NCBI RefSeq assembly: GCF_900113015.1 | Contig: NZ_FONV01000013.1 | Coordinates: 1-64,000 of the forward strand | Reading direction: 5' to 3' | Source: Actinoplanes philippinensis | GTDB taxonomy: Bacteria; Actinomycetota; Actinomycetes; Mycobacteriales; Micromonosporaceae | Length of the DNA: 64,000 nucleotides | Shown: positions 33,118 to 41,944 of the stretch, in pieces | Layout of the letters: every line of letters starts with the position of its first letter | Position numbering within the stretch: the stretch's first letter is position 1 | Program-made: the position numbers and the translations under genes | The notes under the pieces: generated by a model | Told to the model about the DNA's origin: nothing | Databases searched by the model: none | What the model saw: only the letters and a program-made list of their open reading frames with translations

Positions 33118-34839
33118 CTAGCCCAACCAGGCGTCGTCCATGTCCCGAAGCAGCGTGTCGCCCGAGTCGAGCAGGTCGAGCAGCGGGCCGATCCGGGGCA
33201 GCTCGTGCGTGACGAAGTACTGGGCGGCCAGGCGTTTGCCCTCGTAGAAGGCGCCCTCCTTGCCCTCGGCCGCCCGTCGCTGCTCCAGCCACATCCAGGC
33301 GATCACCAGGTGGCCGGCGGCATCCAGATAAGCCGTGGCGTTGACCAGAGCCTTCTCGGCGTCGCCCCCGGCCCACAGCGTGGCGGTCGTCGCGGCGAGC
33401 CGGTCGGCCGCCTTCTTCACCGGGCCGCCCAGGTCGGGTGTCTTGTCGGCGGTCGCGATGATCCGGTCCAACAGCAGGGCCAGGCCGGCCCCGCCCTTCA
33501 TCGTCACCTTGCGGCCGAGCAGGTCGAGGGCCTGGATGCCGTCGGTGCCCTCGTGGATCGAGTTGAGGCGGTTGTCCCGGTAGAACTGCTCGACCGGGTA
33601 CTCGCGGGTGTAGCCGTACCCGCCGTGGACCTGGATGGCGTGGTCGTCGGCGAGACGGCACCACTGCGACGGCCAGGCCTTCACGATCGGCGTGAGCACG
33701 TCCAGGAGCAGGTCGTTCTCCGGCGACGGCTCGTCCAGCAGCTTCGCCGCATAGAGCACCAGGGCCAGGCCCCCCTCGACGTACGACTTGGAGGCGAGCA
33801 GCATCCGGCGGACGTCGGGGTGCGTCACGATCGGGACCGGAGGCGCCGCCGGGTCCTTGTCGCCGACCGGCCGGCCCTGCAGACGCTCCCGCGCGTAGGC
33901 CAGGGCGTGCAGGTAGCCGGTGTAGCCGAGCGCGACCGCGCCGGAGCCGACGCCGATCCGCGCCTCGTTCATCATGTGGAACATGTACGCCAGGCCGCGG
34001 CCCTCCTCGCCGACCAGCTCGCCGATCGCGTCGTCGAAGGCGAGCACCGTGTTGGTGGTGCCGCGGTAGCCCATCTTGTGGTTGAGCCCGGCCAGCACGA
34101 CGCCGTTGCGCTCGCCGGTGTCCAGCCGCTTCTTCGGCACGATGAAGAGCGACAGCCCCTTGACCCCGGCCGGCGCGCCCTCGACCCGGGCCAGCACCAG
34201 GTGGATGATGTTCTCGCTCAGCTCGTGGTCGCCACCGGAGATCCACATCTTGCCGCCGTTGATCCGGTACGTCCCGTCGTCCTGCCGGACGGCCTTGGTG
34301 GCCACGTCGCTCAGCGAGGACCCGGCCTGCGGCTCGGACAGGCACATGGTGCCGGTGAACCGGCCCTCCAGCATCGGGTGGACGTAACGGCTGATCTGCT
34401 CGTCGGTGCCGTGCGCCAGGAGCAGGTGGGCGTTGCCGGCGGTGAGCATCGCGTACGCCGAGGTGCCGGTGTTGGCCGCCTGGAACCAGAGGAAGCAGGC
34501 CCGCTGCACCACGTGCGGCAGCTGCAGGCCGCCGTGCTCGGCCGGGAAGCCGGCGGCGATCAGGCCGGACTCGGCGAAGACCCGCAGCGCCCGGCTCACC
34601 TCGGGAATGATCGTGACGGTCTCGCCGTCGAAGGTCGGCTCGTTGAGGTCGCCGGTGCGGTTGTGCGGCGCGAAGTCGCGCTCGGCGATCTGCTGGGAGA
34701 CGTCGAGGAACGCGTCGAACGTCTCCCGGGAGTGCTCGGCGAACCGCTCCCGGGCGGTCAGCGCCTCGGCGTCGAGCCATTCGTAGAGCAGGAAGTCGAG
34801 ATCCCGCCGGGAGAACACCTTGGACACCGCGGTCACCAC
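33118..34839 (-). CDS. acyl-CoA dehydrogenase
   Basis: This 573-residue FAD enzyme has family signatures 'TGTMCLSEPQAGSSLSDVATKA', 'RINGGKMWISGGDH', 'VVLAGLNHKMGYRGTTN' and 'IQVHGGYGYTREYPVEQFYRDNRLNSIHEGTDGIQALDLLGRK'. The Glu in 'IHEGTDGIQ' is the position often used as catalytic base in this subgroup. The extra C-terminal 130 residues make it longer than the usual 380, as in the AidB/large ACAD group with 'Acyl-CoA dehydrogenase C-terminal' extension. It probably oxidises a fatty acyl-CoA. The GTG start at 34839 has no clear ribosome site. A palindrome sits 15 nt upstream. Confidence 0.9.
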   Translation of the reverse strand: MVTAVSKVFSRRDLDFLLYEWLDAEALTARERFAEHSRETFDAFLDVSQQIAERDFAPHNRTGDLNEPTFDGETVTIIPEVSRALRVFAESGLIAAGFPAEHGGLQLPHVVQRACFLWFQAANTGTSAYAMLTAGNAHLLLAHGTDEQISRYVHPMLEGRFTGTMCLSEPQAGSSLSDVATKAVRQDDGTYRINGGKMWISGGDHELSENIIHLVLARVEGAPAGVKGLSLFIVPKKRLDTGERNGVVLAGLNHKMGYRGTTNTVLAFDDAIGELVGEEGRGLAYMFHMMNEARIGVGSGAVALGYTGYLHALAYARERLQGRPVGDKDPAAPPVPIVTHPDVRRMLLASKSYVEGGLALVLYAAKLLDEPSPENDLLLDVLTPIVKAWPSQWCRLADDHAIQVHGGYGYTREYPVEQFYRDNRLNSIHEGTDGIQALDLLGRKVTMKGGAGLALLLDRIIATADKTPDLGGPVKKAADRLAATTATLWAGGDAEKALVNATAYLDAAGHLVIAWMWLEQRRAAEGKEGAFYEGKRLAAQYFVTHELPRIGPLLDLLDSGDTLLRDMDDAWLG

Positions 34840-34853
34840 CGTTTCAGCCGGAA

Positions 34854-34878
34854 CTTAATGCACCCAGTGTGCATCAAG
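34854..34878 (-). promoter_or_regulatory. operator-like inverted repeat upstream of acyl-CoA dehydrogenase
   Basis: CTTAATGCAC-n5-GTGCATCAAG is a 10-bp inverted repeat with one mismatch. Its inner 6 bp (ATGCAC/GTGCAT) are perfect. It is AT-rich relative to its surroundings and ends next to the stop codon of the upstream cyclase gene. It fits a TetR- or FadR-like site governing fatty-acid oxidation. The regulator is not identified. Confidence 0.55.
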
Positions 34879-34879
34879 T

Positions 34880-36709
34880 TTAGTCCGCCGCACGGTGCCG
34901 GCCCACCTGGATCGTCACGCCGGCCGGGATCCGGCTGGAGTGCTTGATCTCGTACATGGCATGGTCGGCGGCGCGCAGGGCCTCGTCCGGGTCGGTCGCG
35001 GCCGGGGCCAGGTGCACCCCGACGCTCGCGCCGATGCCGATCTCGTGCCCGTCGATCCGGAACGGCAGCTCCAGCACGTACCGTACGCGGCCGGCCATCG
35101 CGATCGCGTCGTCGGGCGCGACCGTGCCGGGCATCAGGATGACGAACTCGTCGCCACCGACCCGGGACAGCACGTCCTCGGTACGCACGCAGGCGCTGAG
35201 CCGTTCGGCCACCTGCCGCAACAACTCGTCGCCGATCTCGTGCCCGTGCCGGTCGTTCACCGGCTTGAACCCGTTCAGGTCGACGAAGAGCACCGCCACC
35301 GCGTCGGCCCGCAGCGTCGAGTTGAGCTTGTCGTGCATCCGGCGCCGGTTGGGCAGGCCGGTCAGCGGGTCGTGCTGCGCCTCGTGCTCCAGCCGCTCCT
35401 GGAAAGCCCGGTTCTCCGAGATGTCCCGGGCGTTGATCACCACGCCGTTCAGCGACGGGTTGGCCATCTGGTTGGAGGCGGTGAAGTCGAACCAGCGGAA
35501 CTGGCCGTCGGCGGTCCGGACCCGGCACTGCAGGCGCAGCACCCCGGCCGGGTCGGCGAGCAGCGCGCCCAGCTTCTCCCGCATCTGCGGCTGGTCCTCG
35601 TGGTGCACCACGTCGAAGACGCTGTGCCCGGCCAGCGAGCCGGCCTTGAAGCCGAGCACCGACGTGGTGCTCGGGCTGCTGAAGATGATCCGGCCGCCGG
35701 CGTCGAGCACCGACACCAGGTCGGGGGCGTGCTGGAAGAGGGCCTGGAACCGCTCGTCGGCGCGGCGCCGGGTGATCTGGGTGCGGTAGCCGAGCAGGGT
35801 GATGCCGACCACACCGATCACGAGCATCGCCAGCAGCGTGAGGTTGAGGGTCTGGCTGCGGTTGTAGACGACGCCGTCGAAGGACGCCTTGGTCTGGGTA
35901 CGGATGTAGTACCAGCCGCTGTGATCGATGTCGATCACCACGGCGATCATCTTCTCCTCGCCCTCGAGGTACTCGACGAACGCCGAGGCGCCGGTCCGGT
36001 TGCGCAGGATCTCCGGGTTGACCGTGGTGCCGAGCACCTCGTCCAGACTGGCCGCGCCGATCCGGCCGGTGGCGTCGACGATCGTGGTCCGGTGGTAGTC
36101 GCTCTTCAGCTCCCGCATGTAACCCTGCAGGGAGGTCGACGAGACGTGGTTCAGCCCGATCAGGTACCCCGCCGGGACGCCCGCACGGGTGAACGGCACG
36201 GCGACCGCGGCCACATAGGAGGCGGGTTTGGCGGGGTCGCTCCCGGCCACCTGCATGACGTTCGAGAAGCCGTAGTCGTCGACGGCGCTGTCGGTCGCGG
36301 CGGCGGTGTCGAGTTGCGCCCACATCGGCTGCCAGCCGGCGTCCTCGGTCGCCGGGAGAGGAGAGTCCCCGCTCGCCATCAGGACGTTGTGGCCCGGGTC
36401 GGTGATCAGCAACCCGTACTGGAAGGTGTTCGTCTTCTTCGCGGCGGCGGCCAGCGCCGCCTTCGCCTGCTCGACGGAGACCGCGGTGCCGGCCGCGAGC
36501 AGAGCGCCGATCTTGCCCAACTCGACCGTGGAGTAGTACTGGAGCTGGCCGGTGAGCTCGGCGTTGTTGTCACCGAGGGCCGTGGTGTCGGTCCGGTGCA
36601 CCTTCTCGACCGCCTGGACGGTCGAGCGGTTCACCAGAATGCCGGCGACCCCGGCTCCGGCCAGCAACAACACGCTGACCAGCACCGCGATCCAGTTACG
36701 CAGCCGCAT
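34880..36709 (-). CDS. membrane diguanylate cyclase with Cache-like and PAS sensors
   Basis: This 609-residue protein has TM1 (about 7-27) and an extracytoplasmic double-Cache-like sensor (about 30-280). TM2 (about 288-308, 'LLAMLVIGVVGITLLG') leads to a PAS domain (about 320-435, 'FQALFQHAPDLVSVLDAGGRIIFSSPSTTSVLGF') and a C-terminal GGDEF domain (about 445-600) with intact 'RVGGDEFVILM' and 'HDPLTGLPNRR'. It should make cyclic di-GMP in response to an external ligand. No EAL domain is present. ATG 36709 is preferred because AGGAGG lies 6 nt before it; a GTG at 36724 is an alternative. Confidence 0.9.
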   Translation of the reverse strand: MRLRNWIAVLVSVLLLAGAGVAGILVNRSTVQAVEKVHRTDTTALGDNNAELTGQLQYYSTVELGKIGALLAAGTAVSVEQAKAALAAAAKKTNTFQYGLLITDPGHNVLMASGDSPLPATEDAGWQPMWAQLDTAAATDSAVDDYGFSNVMQVAGSDPAKPASYVAAVAVPFTRAGVPAGYLIGLNHVSSTSLQGYMRELKSDYHRTTIVDATGRIGAASLDEVLGTTVNPEILRNRTGASAFVEYLEGEEKMIAVVIDIDHSGWYYIRTQTKASFDGVVYNRSQTLNLTLLAMLVIGVVGITLLGYRTQITRRRADERFQALFQHAPDLVSVLDAGGRIIFSSPSTTSVLGFKAGSLAGHSVFDVVHHEDQPQMREKLGALLADPAGVLRLQCRVRTADGQFRWFDFTASNQMANPSLNGVVINARDISENRAFQERLEHEAQHDPLTGLPNRRRMHDKLNSTLRADAVAVLFVDLNGFKPVNDRHGHEIGDELLRQVAERLSACVRTEDVLSRVGGDEFVILMPGTVAPDDAIAMAGRVRYVLELPFRIDGHEIGIGASVGVHLAPAATDPDEALRAADHAMYEIKHSSRIPAGVTIQVGRHRAAD

Positions 36710-36901
36710 CGGGTTCCTCCTCACCGCATGTCATCGGCAGAGGAGTCGGGAAGTGAATGAACCCGCAGAAGAAACCAGGGAATACCCCGAGGGAAATGAG
36801 GCGGCGCTCGGCGGGATCGACCACGATGATGGAGAGGCAACCCATCGGGTCGATGTCGTCACACCCGGTGTGGGACCCGGCCCGACGAAACGGAGCACCG
36901 G

Positions 36902-38629
36902 ATGCTCAGACAGGTGGTTGCGTCCCCGCCCGGGTGGCAGAGGACGTTGCTCTCCCGGATTCCCTCCCCCCGCCGATCGATCGAGGACACCCCGGCCGTC
37001 CCGGCACCGCCGGCCCGGCGCATCGTCCGATCCCGCCTCAGCGTCACCGGCGCCGGTCTCGCCGCCGTCTTCTACTGTCTCTCCTTCACCCCGTCGCTGC
37101 TGCCACGCGCCTGGTTCCTGCAGGGCGTGGTCGCCGGGATCACCGCGGCCATGGGGTATGCGCTGGGCGCCGCCCTCGGGGCGCTGGGCCGCCGCCTGCA
37201 CGGCCCGTTCCGCGCCCGGACCACGCTGATCGCCTGGTCGGTGCTCGCCGCGGTGGTGCCGGCGGTGGTCGGGATCTTCCTCTGGCTCGGCACCCGCTGG
37301 CAGCGTGACCTACGGGTGCGGCTCGGCATGGCGCCGGTCCCGGAGTACGACATCGCCCGTACCGTCGGGGCCAGCCTGCTCACCTTCGGCCTGCTGCTGC
37401 TCATCGCCCGGCTGCTGCGCCTCGCCACGTACGGGTGCGCGCTGCTGTTCCGCCGGGTCGTCCCGCAGCCGGCCGCCTACTGCGCCGGCACCCTGGTGGT
37501 GGCCGTCCTGGCGTACTCGGCCCTCGACGGCCTGCTGATCGCCAACCTGTTCACCACCGTCGACCGGCTGGCCGCCGTGGAGAACAGCGGGACCGGCAAC
37601 GGCGTCACCGTTCCGGCGTCCACCCTGCGCTCCGGCGGGCCGCAGTCGCTGGTCCAGTGGGACTCGCTGGGCCGTCAGGGCCGGACCTTCGTGGCCGGGA
37701 CACCCACCGTCGAGGAGCTGACCCGGTTCGCCGGCCGGCCCGCGGTCGAGCCGATCCGCGTCTACGCCGGCCTCACCTCCGCCGACACCCTGGCGAGACG
37801 AGCCGACCTGGTGGTGCGGGAGATGGACCGGACCGGCGCGTTCGACCGGGCGGTGATCGCCGTGATCACCCCGACCGGCACCGGCTGGGTCGACAACAAG
37901 GTCCCCCGATCTCTGGAGTTCATGTATGCCGGGGACACCGCGCTGGTGTCCATGCAGTACTCGTACCTGCCCAGCTTCTTCGCCTTCATGGGCGACCGGT
38001 CCGAAGTGGCCGACGCGGCCGACGCCCTGATCAGCGCGGTGCGCGCGAGGTGGGCGGCGCTCCCGGAGGCGACGCGGCCACGGCTGCTGCTGTTCGGCGA
38101 GAGCCTCGGGACGTACGGGATGGAGATGACCTTCGGCACGCCGGAGCGCCTGGCCGCCGGGGCGGACGGGGCGCTGCTGCTCGGGCCGACCTTCGCCAAC
38201 CCGTCGCACCGGGCGCTCACCGAGGGCCGTGCCCCGGGCAGCCCGATCTGGGACCCGGACTATCCGGGCCTGCCGGTCGAGTTCGCCGACGACGCGGCCG
38301 AGCTGCGGGACCGCTCCGGCCCGCCACCGAAGGTGGTCTACCTGCAGAACGCGACCGACCCGGTGGTCTGGTGGAGCTGGGACCTGCTCTGGAAGAAGCC
38401 ACAGTGGCTGGTCGGGCAGCGGGCGCCGGACGTCACCCCGGACATGCACTGGTACCCGGGCATCACGTTCTGGCAGATCACCTGTGACCTGGTCTTCTCC
38501 AACAAGGTGCCGACCGGGCACGGGCACTCGTACCGATCGGAGACGGTGGACGGCTGGGCGGCTCTCGCCCCGCCGCCGGGCTGGACGACGGCGGACAGCA
38601 TCCGGCTGCGCGCCCTGCTGGACGGATGA
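36902..38629 (+). CDS. membrane-anchored alpha/beta-hydrolase family protein
   Basis: This 575-residue protein has four to five membrane helices in the first 220 residues and a C-terminal alpha/beta-hydrolase part (about 250-575). The latter contains the nucleophile elbow 'LLLFGESLGTYGMEM' (Ser in GESLG), 'VVYLQNATDPVVWWSWDLLWKKPQWL' and 'HWYPGITFWQITCDLVFS'. This matches the actinobacterial Abhydrolase_9 type with an N-terminal membrane domain. Substrates are not known; lipid or cell-envelope ester cleavage is a guess. The gene has its own 190-nt upstream gap. Confidence 0.8.
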   Translation: MLRQVVASPPGWQRTLLSRIPSPRRSIEDTPAVPAPPARRIVRSRLSVTGAGLAAVFYCLSFTPSLLPRAWFLQGVVAGITAAMGYALGAALGALGRRLHGPFRARTTLIAWSVLAAVVPAVVGIFLWLGTRWQRDLRVRLGMAPVPEYDIARTVGASLLTFGLLLLIARLLRLATYGCALLFRRVVPQPAAYCAGTLVVAVLAYSALDGLLIANLFTTVDRLAAVENSGTGNGVTVPASTLRSGGPQSLVQWDSLGRQGRTFVAGTPTVEELTRFAGRPAVEPIRVYAGLTSADTLARRADLVVREMDRTGAFDRAVIAVITPTGTGWVDNKVPRSLEFMYAGDTALVSMQYSYLPSFFAFMGDRSEVADAADALISAVRARWAALPEATRPRLLLFGESLGTYGMEMTFGTPERLAAGADGALLLGPTFANPSHRALTEGRAPGSPIWDPDYPGLPVEFADDAAELRDRSGPPPKVVYLQNATDPVVWWSWDLLWKKPQWLVGQRAPDVTPDMHWYPGITFWQITCDLVFSNKVPTGHGHSYRSETVDGWAALAPPPGWTTADSIRLRALLDG

Positions 38630-38727
38630 GTTCACCCCGGTCGATCGGCTGAACCGCAACGAGTGATGCCCGTCGAAGCCCCTCGCGCGTTGAGAATCGA
38701 AGTGGGGAGCGCGAGAGGGGGCCGGTG

Positions 38728-38913
38728 ATGGGTGATGCGCTGAGCGGGTTCCAGCGACTGCCGGGCCGGCGGTCCCGGCCGGTGACCCAGGGGCTGCTGG
38801 CCATGATCGCCGCGGTGCTGATCCTGGGGTGTGGCCTGCTCGCCGGGCGCCTGTGGGCCGACGAGGCGCCGGCCCCCGCACCGGCGCCGAGCCCATCGAG
38901 ATCCGCCGTGTGA
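38728..38913 (+). CDS. small single-helix membrane protein
   Basis: This 61-residue protein starts at ATG 38728 (GTG 38725 also possible) after a GAGAGGGG site. It has one helix ('GLLAMIAAVLILGCGLLAGRLW') and a short Pro/Ala/Ser outer tail. I do not recognise it. The gene begins 19 nt before the BNR-repeat protein, so the two may be co-transcribed. Confidence 0.55.
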   Translation: MGDALSGFQRLPGRRSRPVTQGLLAMIAAVLILGCGLLAGRLWADEAPAPAPAPSPSRSAV

Positions 38914-38931
38914 CACGGTAGGTTCCCCGGC

Positions 38932-39969
38932 ATGACCTTGCATCGAAAACTGTCCATCGCAGTGCTCGCCCTCGTCGTGGCCGGCGGCACCGGATTCACC
39001 TCGGGCGCCGGGCTCTCGTGGCAGCTCACCGACACCGGCTCGACCGCGCGGTTCCGTGGGCTCGCCCCGGTCAGTGCGAAGGTCGCGTGGGCCGCCGGAT
39101 CCGCCGGGACGGTGCTGCGGACCGTGGACGGTGGGCGCACCTGGGCGTCGGTCGGCCCACCCGAGGCCGCCGAGCTGCAGTTCCGCGACATCGAGGCCTT
39201 CGACGCCCGGCACGCGGTGGCGCTGACCATCGGCAACGGCCCGGAGTCCCGGGTCTACTCCACGTCGGACGGTGGCGCCTCCTGGACCGAGACGTTCCGC
39301 AACGACGATCCGGCCGCCTTCTACGACTGCCTGACCTTCAGCGACCGGCGGCACGGGCTGGCCCTGTCCGACCCGGTCGGCGGGAAGTTCCGGATCCTCG
39401 CCACCCGCGACGGCGGCCGGACCTGGCAGACCCGGCCCACCAGCGGCATGCCCGACGCGCTGCCCGGCGAGTTCGCCTTCGCGGCCAGCGGCACCTGCCT
39501 GGTCTCGTCCGGCCGGCACGCCTGGTTCGCCACCGGCGGCGACGCGACGGCCCGGGTGTTCGCGTCGAAGGACGGCGGATGGACCTGGTCGGTTTCCGAT
39601 TCACCGGTGCCGAGCGGGCCCAGCGCCGGCATCTACTCGCTGGCGTTCCGCGGGCCGGGACAGGGCGTCGCGGTCGGTGGCGACTACGCCGCGGAGACGT
39701 CCGCCCCGGACGGTGCGGCGGTCACCCGGGACGGCGGACGGCGCTGGACGGTGTCGCGGACGGCGCCCGGCGAGTACCGGTCCGGGGTGGCCTGGTGGGG
39801 CGGGCGTACCGCGCTGGCCGTCGGCCCGACCGGCAGCGACGTCTCCTGGGACGGCGGCGTCACCTGGCGGCGCTTCGACACCGGCAGCTTCGACGCGGTG
39901 GCCTGCACCGCGGACGGCGCCTGCTGGGCGTCCGGCCGGGACGGGCGGATCGCGAGGCTCAGGCGTTGA
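38932..39969 (+). CDS. secreted Ycf48-like / BNR-repeat propeller protein
   Basis: This 345-residue protein has an N-terminal signal peptide (about 1-25) and six to seven beta-propeller blades marked by Asp-box motifs: 'TVDGGRTWASV', 'TSDGGASWTET', 'TRDGGRTWQTR', 'SKDGGWTWSVS', 'TRDGGRRWTVS', 'SWDGGVTWRRF'. The fold resembles Ycf48/HCF136 and sialidase-like propellers. In non-photosynthetic bacteria its function is unknown, so it is a general envelope protein here. Its last 11 nt overlap the convergent response-regulator gene. Confidence 0.85.
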   Translation: MTLHRKLSIAVLALVVAGGTGFTSGAGLSWQLTDTGSTARFRGLAPVSAKVAWAAGSAGTVLRTVDGGRTWASVGPPEAAELQFRDIEAFDARHAVALTIGNGPESRVYSTSDGGASWTETFRNDDPAAFYDCLTFSDRRHGLALSDPVGGKFRILATRDGGRTWQTRPTSGMPDALPGEFAFAASGTCLVSSGRHAWFATGGDATARVFASKDGGWTWSVSDSPVPSGPSAGIYSLAFRGPGQGVAVGGDYAAETSAPDGAAVTRDGGRRWTVSRTAPGEYRSGVAWWGGRTALAVGPTGSDVSWDGGVTWRRFDTGSFDAVACTADGACWASGRDGRIARLRR

Positions 39970-40597
39970 GGTAGGTCAGCACGGCCAGGACCCGGCGGTG
40001 GTCGTCGTCCGAGGGCGGCAGGTCCAGCTTCGTGAAGATGCTGCTGATGTGCTTGCTGACCGCCTTCTCACCGACGAACAGCTTGGTGGCGATCGCCCCG
40101 TTCGATCGTCCCTCGGCCATCAGCGAGAGCACCTCACGCTCGCGGGTGGTCAGTCCGGACAGCGGCGAGGAGTGGCGGGCGAGCAGCTGCGAGACGACCT
40201 CCGGGTCCATCGCGGTGCCGCCGCCCGCCACCCGGCGCACCGCGTCGACGAACTGTGCCACGTTCGCCACCCGGTCCTTCAGCAGGTAGCCGACCCCGCC
40301 CGCGCGGTCGGTCAGCAGCTCCCTGGCGTAGAGCGGCTCGACATGCTGGGACAGCACCAGCACCGGCATGCCGGGCACCTTCTGCCGGGCCTCGATAGCC
40401 GCCTGCAGGCCCTCGTCGGTGAAGGTGGGCGGCAGCCGGACATCCACCACCGCCACGTCCGGCCGGTGCTCCAGCAGGGCCGGCAACAGCGACGGTCCGT
40501 TGTCGACCGCCGCCACCACCTGGAAGTCGAACGCCTCCAGCAGACGGGTCAGCCCGTCCCGGAGGAGGGCGAGGTCTTCGGCGAGGACAACGCGCAC
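39959..40597 (-). CDS. NarL/LuxR-family response regulator
   Basis: This 212-residue regulator has a receiver domain with acidic pocket 'VVLAEDLALLRDG', phospho-acceptor Asp in 'PDVAVVDVRLPP', and Lys in 'GYLLKDRV'. A C-terminal LuxR helix-turn-helix follows ('LTTREREVLSLMAEGRSNGAIATKLFVGEKAVSKHISSIFTKL'). It starts at GTG 40597 inside the 3' end of the kinase gene, a 49-nt overlap indicating tight coupling. The nearest divergent gene is a fatty-acid desaturase, which may be its target. Confidence 0.9.
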   Translation of the reverse strand: MRVVLAEDLALLRDGLTRLLEAFDFQVVAAVDNGPSLLPALLEHRPDVAVVDVRLPPTFTDEGLQAAIEARQKVPGMPVLVLSQHVEPLYARELLTDRAGGVGYLLKDRVANVAQFVDAVRRVAGGGTAMDPEVVSQLLARHSSPLSGLTTREREVLSLMAEGRSNGAIATKLFVGEKAVSKHISSIFTKLDLPPSDDDHRRVLAVLTYLNA

Positions 40598-41835
40598 GGC
40601 AGCTCCATGGTCACGACGGTCGGTCCGCCCGGCGGGCTGGACAGGCTCATCGTGCCATCGAAGGCGGCGAGACGGCGTTCGATGCCTCGCAGCCCGGTGC
40701 CGCCGGACGGGTCGGCCCCGCCCCGGCCGTCGTCGGAGACCCGCATGACCAGGGTCCGGCCGGTGTGCCACAGCTCCACGGCGCCGTTGCCGGCCGCGCC
40801 GTGCCGCACCGCGTTGGCCAGCGCCTCGGCCACCGCGAAGTAGGCGGCCGACTCGACCGGGGTGTCCAGCCGGCCCGGCAGCTCGGTGGTGACCGTGACC
40901 GGGATCGGCAGGGCCATCGCCAGCGCCCGCACGGCGCCCTCCAGCCCGCGCTCGGCGAGCACCGGCGGGTGGATGCCACGGACCAGGTGCCGCAGCTCGA
41001 CCAGGGCGGCCGAGCTGCTCTCCCGCGCCTCGGCGAGCAGCTTGCGGGCGGTGACCGGGTCGGCGTCGACGATCTCCTCGGCCAGCCCGATGGTCATGCC
41101 CAGGGCGACCAGCCGGGCCTGGGCGCCGTCGTGCAGGTCACGCTCGATCCGGCGCAGCTCGGCGGCCTGGGCGTCGACCGTGTCGGCCCGGGTGACGGTG
41201 AGCTGGCTGACCCGCAGGCGCAGCTCGGCGGCCCGGGTCGGGGCGAGGAAGAGCCGGCTGAAAAGGGCGTCGAACCGGCGAAGGTACGGCGCGGCCGCGA
41301 CCCCGATGGACAGGATCACCGCGCCCTGCGGCAGAGACAGGAAGCCCTCGCCGACGGTCTCGATCGGCCAGATCATGCCGTAGCCGTACGAGTCGGTGCC
41401 CAGCCAGATCCAGAGCGGGATGAGCAGGATGCCCTCGAACCCGTAGACCGGCAGGGCCAGCGACAGCATGCCCAGCACCAGTCCGGCCACCGCGCCGGGC
41501 AGCAGCCAGGCCACGTCGCGCCAGGTCGCCGGGTCGGTGATCAGCCACTGGTAGTAGCGCAAGCCGCCGAGGACCACGCCGTCCGGCCGCGGACGGTACG
41601 GCCGGGAGATCGGCACGCCCCGCCCCGCGGCGAGCCGGCGCGCCAGATCGGCACGCGCCCGGATCAGCATCGTCACCAGCGGCAGCGCCAGCAGCCCGAT
41701 GCCGAGCACCGGGGTGAGCACCAGCCCGACCGCGAAGAGCACGAACAGGGGGATGTTCACGACGGCGAGGGGGACGGCGAGCAGCCCGCCGGCGACGGCA
41801 CGGGCGCCGTCCCGGATCCAGTCACGCGAGTCCAT
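40549..41835 (-). CDS. HisKA_3 sensor histidine kinase with multi-helix sensor
   Basis: This 428-residue kinase has about five to six N-terminal membrane helices (1-200), no large external loop and a HisKA_3 dimerisation helix whose phospho-acceptor His lies in 'ELRRIERDLHDGAQARLVALG'. A HATPase domain follows with 'AVAEALANAVRHGAAG' (N box), 'VSDDGRGGADPSGGTGLRGIERRL' (G boxes). This HPK7 type pairs with NarL-family regulators such as the adjacent one. A membrane-embedded sensor next to a desaturase suggests sensing of membrane state, as with DesK; this is inference. Confidence 0.9.
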   Translation of the reverse strand: MDSRDWIRDGARAVAGGLLAVPLAVVNIPLFVLFAVGLVLTPVLGIGLLALPLVTMLIRARADLARRLAAGRGVPISRPYRPRPDGVVLGGLRYYQWLITDPATWRDVAWLLPGAVAGLVLGMLSLALPVYGFEGILLIPLWIWLGTDSYGYGMIWPIETVGEGFLSLPQGAVILSIGVAAAPYLRRFDALFSRLFLAPTRAAELRLRVSQLTVTRADTVDAQAAELRRIERDLHDGAQARLVALGMTIGLAEEIVDADPVTARKLLAEARESSSAALVELRHLVRGIHPPVLAERGLEGAVRALAMALPIPVTVTTELPGRLDTPVESAAYFAVAEALANAVRHGAAGNGAVELWHTGRTLVMRVSDDGRGGADPSGGTGLRGIERRLAAFDGTMSLSSPPGGPTVVTMELPCALSSPKTSPSSGTG

Positions 41836-41868
41836 GCCCTCATCCTGGCCACCGGGCGCCAGGTTGTC

Positions 41869-41886
41869 GGTAGGGCCAGCCCTACC
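41869..41886. promoter_or_regulatory. 8-2-8 inverted repeat between kinase and desaturase
   Basis: GGTAGGGC-CA-GCCCTACC is perfect over eight base pairs. It lies 33 nt from the kinase start and 58 nt from the desaturase start in the divergent 109-nt gap. This is the expected place and form for a dimeric NarL-type regulator site. Confidence 0.7.
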
Positions 41887-41944
41887 TCGCTTCGGTGGCC
41901 TGGCACTCCTGACCGGCGATCATCGGAGACGGTTCGCTGGGAGC

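Noticed and set aside
38655..38720. CCCCTCGCGC and GCGCGAGAGGGG as a terminator for the hydrolase gene
   Set aside because: The arms pair only with a two-base bulge, and the right arm includes the ribosome site of the next small gene, so it may be coincidence.
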